Notes under the pieces: generated by a model
Told to the model about the DNA's origin: nothing
What the model saw: only the letters and a program-made list of their open reading frames with translations
The model's database searches: none
Source of the DNA: Streptomyces sp. col6
GTDB lineage: Bacteria > Actinomycetota > Actinomycetes > Streptomycetales > Streptomycetaceae
Assembly (NCBI RefSeq): GCF_008042035.1
Contig: NZ_RDBL01000006.1
Location: 1,236,991-1,274,464, forward strand
Direction of reading: 5' to 3'
DNA: 37,474 nt
Shown here: positions 35,244 through 37,474 of the stretch, piece after piece
Layout of the letters: every line of letters begins with the position of its first letter
How positions within the stretch are numbered: position 1 is the first letter of the stretch
Position numbers and translations under genes: made by a program

Positions 35244-37424
35244 ATGAAACCGACCGAGAGCGCCGCACCGGTGGCGCGGCTGCAAGGTTTCGTGGGACCC
35301 GCGCCCAAAGTGGGCGCCGTCGTCGTGGCCCTCGCCACGGTTCAGCTCGCGACCGGCTTCTCCCGCGCCCTGAGCCAGGGGCACGCCCTCTTCCCCGACG
35401 GCCGGGCCGGCTGGTCGCTCGCGGTCCTCACCGGCATCGTCGTCGGCCATCTCGTCGCCCTCGGCCGCGACCGCTGGTGGGGCGGCACCGGCTCCGGCGC
35501 CGCCCTCACCCTGGCCGTGCTGCTGCTCTACGGCTGGGTGCCCGCCGGCCTCGTCAGCCTCGTCGTGGTCGTCCTCGTCGGTGTCGCCCGCAGACACCGC
35601 TGGTGGCAGGGGCTGCTGCACGGCGCCGTGGACATCCTCGGGGTCGGTGCGGCGGCGCTGGTGCTCGCCGCGTTCGGCGAGGTGCAGTCCGTCGAGCACC
35701 CCTGGCGGCCACTCGACTGGGGCATCGACGCCGTCCCGGAAGTCCTGCTCGCCGCCGCCACCTATCTGCTCGTCACCCGGGTGCTGCTGTGGTACTCGCG
35801 GGCCCAGCCGGGTGGCGGCCTGCCCACCGTCGCCCGTACCGCGATGCTGCGCCAGGGCCTGGTCGCGGTCGCCCTGCTCGGCATCGCCCCGCTGATCTGC
35901 GTCGTCGCGATGGCCAGACCGGTGCTGCTGCCGCTGTTCGCGGTGCCGCTGATCGCGCTCGACTCCACGCTCTGGATCGCCCGCGCCCGCGCCGAGGAGC
36001 AGCTGAAGGACCCGCTGACCGGGCTGCCGAACCGCCAGTGGCTGCTGGAGCGGACCTGGACGGCGCTGGAGGAGGCGGAGAGCGTCGGCAGCCGGGTCGG
36101 CCTGGTCCTGATCGACCTCGACCGCTTCCGCGCGGTCAACGACACCCTCGGCCATCTGGCCGGCGACCGGCTGCTGCTCCAGATAGCGGAGCGGCTGCGG
36201 CTCGCCCTGCCGCGCGGCGCGGAGGCGGCCCGGCTCGGCGGCGACGAATTCGCGGTCCTGCTGCCCACGGCCGACTCCACCACCAGCGCCCAGCGCGTCG
36301 CCCGCCACCTGGTCGCCGAGCTGTCCTCGCCGCTGGACCTCGACGGGCTGACCCTGGTCCTGGAGGCCAGCGCCGGGGTCGCCGTCTTCCCGGACCACGC
36401 GCTGGACGCGGAGGGGCTGCTGCGCCGGGCCGACGTGGCGATGTACCAGGCCAAGCGCGACCGTACCGGCGTCGAGGTGTACGAGTCCAAGCGCGACAGC
36501 AACACCCCGGACCGGCTGGGCCTCCTCGGCGACCTGCGCCGCGCGCTGGACGCGGGCGAGGTGGAGCTGCACTACCAGCCCAAGGTCCGCTTCGACGGCC
36601 AGGTCGCCGGGCTCGAGGCGCTGGTGCGCTGGGTGCACCCGGAGCGCGGAAGGGTGCCCCCGGACGAGTTCATCGCCATCGCCGAGTCCTCCGGACTGAT
36701 GCCGCACCTCACGGAGTACGTCCTGGAGACGGCGCTCGCCCAGGTCGCCCGGTGGCGGGCGCAGGGCCTCTTCGTCCCCGTCGCGGTCAACGTCTCCCCG
36801 CGTGACGTGCACACCCCCGGGTTCGCCGGCGGTGTCGCGGCCCGCCTCGCCCGGCACGGCGTCCCCGCGGGAGCGCTCCAGCTGGAGATAACGGAACACG
36901 TGCTCCTGGAGGACCCGCAGCGGGCGGCGGACACGCTCGCCGGGCTGACCGGGCACGGGGTGAAGATGTCCCTCGACGACTTCGGCACCGGGTACTCCTC
37001 TCTGGTCCATCTGCGCCGGCTGCCGGTCAGCGAGCTGAAGATCGACCGGTCCTTCGTGGCCCGGCTCGCCATCGACCAGGAGGACGCGGAGATCGTCCGC
37101 TGCACCATCGACCTCGCCCACTCCCTGGGTCTGCTCGTCGTGGCCGAGGGCGTCGAGGACGACGAGACCTGGGAGCGGCTGCGGGACCTGCGCTGCGACG
37201 CGGTCCAGGGCTGGCTGGTGGCGGCCGCGATGCCGCCGCAGGAGACGACCGCCTGGCTGCGGGCCCGGGGCGAGCACGGCTGGCGCCGCCCGGCCGAGCT
37301 GGCCGCCGCGGCGGCAGCGGCGGCGGCCGCGGCCGCCTCCGCCGGGACGACCACGACGCCGGTGCCGGAGCTGGAGCAGCGCCCCTCGGGCCGTACATCG
37401 GGTCCCCGCCCGGCGACGACGTAG
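35244..37424 (+). CDS. rmdB: Membrane GGDEF-EAL protein, c-di-GMP phosphodiesterase RmdB-like
   Basis: A 726-residue protein with about eight N-terminal membrane helices (roughly residues 20-240), a GGDEF domain and an EAL domain. G-G-D-E-F is intact (332-336), but no RxxD inhibitory site is found at its usual place upstream. The EAL domain keeps E-A-L (458-460), N-V-S, E-I-T-E, D-D-F-G-T-G-Y-S-S, K-I-D and E-G-V-E, all needed to hydrolyse c-di-GMP; the late motif is Q-G-W rather than Q-G-Y. RmdB of S. coelicolor, beside ligA as here, is a reported c-di-GMP phosphodiesterase that affects development (from memory). After the EAL domain comes a run of 12 alanines and a Thr/Pro-rich tail. I start at ATG 35244 with GAGAGGGAC upstream; ATG 35142 adds 34 residues and follows a -10 box. 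Confidence 0.93.
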   Translation: MKPTESAAPVARLQGFVGPAPKVGAVVVALATVQLATGFSRALSQGHALFPDGRAGWSLAVLTGIVVGHLVALGRDRWWGGTGSGAALTLAVLLLYGWVPAGLVSLVVVVLVGVARRHRWWQGLLHGAVDILGVGAAALVLAAFGEVQSVEHPWRPLDWGIDAVPEVLLAAATYLLVTRVLLWYSRAQPGGGLPTVARTAMLRQGLVAVALLGIAPLICVVAMARPVLLPLFAVPLIALDSTLWIARARAEEQLKDPLTGLPNRQWLLERTWTALEEAESVGSRVGLVLIDLDRFRAVNDTLGHLAGDRLLLQIAERLRLALPRGAEAARLGGDEFAVLLPTADSTTSAQRVARHLVAELSSPLDLDGLTLVLEASAGVAVFPDHALDAEGLLRRADVAMYQAKRDRTGVEVYESKRDSNTPDRLGLLGDLRRALDAGEVELHYQPKVRFDGQVAGLEALVRWVHPERGRVPPDEFIAIAESSGLMPHLTEYVLETALAQVARWRAQGLFVPVAVNVSPRDVHTPGFAGGVAARLARHGVPAGALQLEITEHVLLEDPQRAADTLAGLTGHGVKMSLDDFGTGYSSLVHLRRLPVSELKIDRSFVARLAIDQEDAEIVRCTIDLAHSLGLLVVAEGVEDDETWERLRDLRCDAVQGWLVAAAMPPQETTAWLRARGEHGWRRPAELAAAAAAAAAAAASAGTTTTPVPELEQRPSGRTSGPRPATT
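37302..37337 (+). repeat. Run of 12 alanine codons (GCN microsatellite)
   Basis: Twelve consecutive Ala codons, a mix of GCC, GCG and GCA, lie between the EAL domain and the C-terminal tail of the GGDEF-EAL protein. Such runs can vary in length between strains. Confidence 0.85.
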
Positions 37425-37474
37425 GACCGGCTCGGAACCGTCTCCTCGAAACCGTGTCCTCAGCCATGTGGCCG

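Overview
This window is high-GC (about 70%+) actinobacterial DNA. Codon third positions are strongly G/C, GTG starts are frequent, leaderless starts are common, and long antisense shadow frames are everywhere. The families (RmdB-like GGDEF/EAL protein beside ligA, BldK-like peptide ABC operon, SseB pair, small EF-hand protein, bacterial sesquiterpene synthase) point to Streptomyces. As far as I recall, the sdaA-glyA-gcvH-gcvT ... peptide ABC ... mnmA ... ligA-rmdB order resembles one core-chromosome block of S. coelicolor; I could not check this.

Layout. (1) 1-2072, plus: the 3' part of a NodB-like polysaccharide deacetylase with an altered catalytic motif, a translationally coupled beta-propeller lipoprotein, and a two-EF-hand protein. 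(2) 2071-2230: a 160-bp imperfect inverted repeat that looks like a MITE and abuts the EF-hand stop codon. (3) 2278-6962, minus: a type-B carboxylesterase, a class I terpene synthase (probably caryolan-1-ol type) and a secreted SGNH/GDSL hydrolase with a well-formed promoter and operator-like palindromes. (4) 7159-13393, minus: a methionyl-tRNA synthetase with altered signature motifs, then the serine/glycine one-carbon set (sdaA, glyA, gcvH, gcvT) behind a tandem glycine riboswitch. gcvP is not in the window. (5) 13813-16343, plus: a P-loop ATPase/kinase-like protein, a first SseB-like protein, a 38-codon ORF that looks leaderless, and a second SseB-like protein. (6) 16785-23148, plus: a five-gene oligopeptide/dipeptide ABC importer in the order permease, binding lipoprotein, permease, ATPase, ATPase. 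(7) 23167-26174: TRIC-type channel, acyl-CoA thioesterase-like protein, convergent TetR regulator, and two small membrane proteins. (8) 26262-29385: cysteine desulfurase and MnmA, which together make tRNA 2-thiouridine, flanking a Tat-exported amidase on the other strand. (9) 29411-37424: an alpha/beta-hydrolase that has lost its catalytic residues, a LOG-family protein, an SDR, a MetE-C-like protein, DNA ligase LigA, and a membrane GGDEF-EAL protein (RmdB).

How the genes fit together. SdaA, GlyA, GcvH and GcvT interconvert and degrade serine and glycine, and the riboswitch lets glycine induce its own removal. The adjacent SseB-like genes carry a name from E. coli serine sensitivity, so a link is possible but unproven. 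The peptide importer could feed the same amino-acid pools.

No CRISPR array, tRNA, rRNA, prophage or intact transposase gene was seen. The regulatory and structural findings are mostly short sites read directly from sequence: operator-like palindromes, hairpins, leaderless -10 boxes and the MITE-like element. The more unusual protein observations are three enzymes with altered or missing catalytic residues: the deacetylase, MetG and the alpha/beta-hydrolase.
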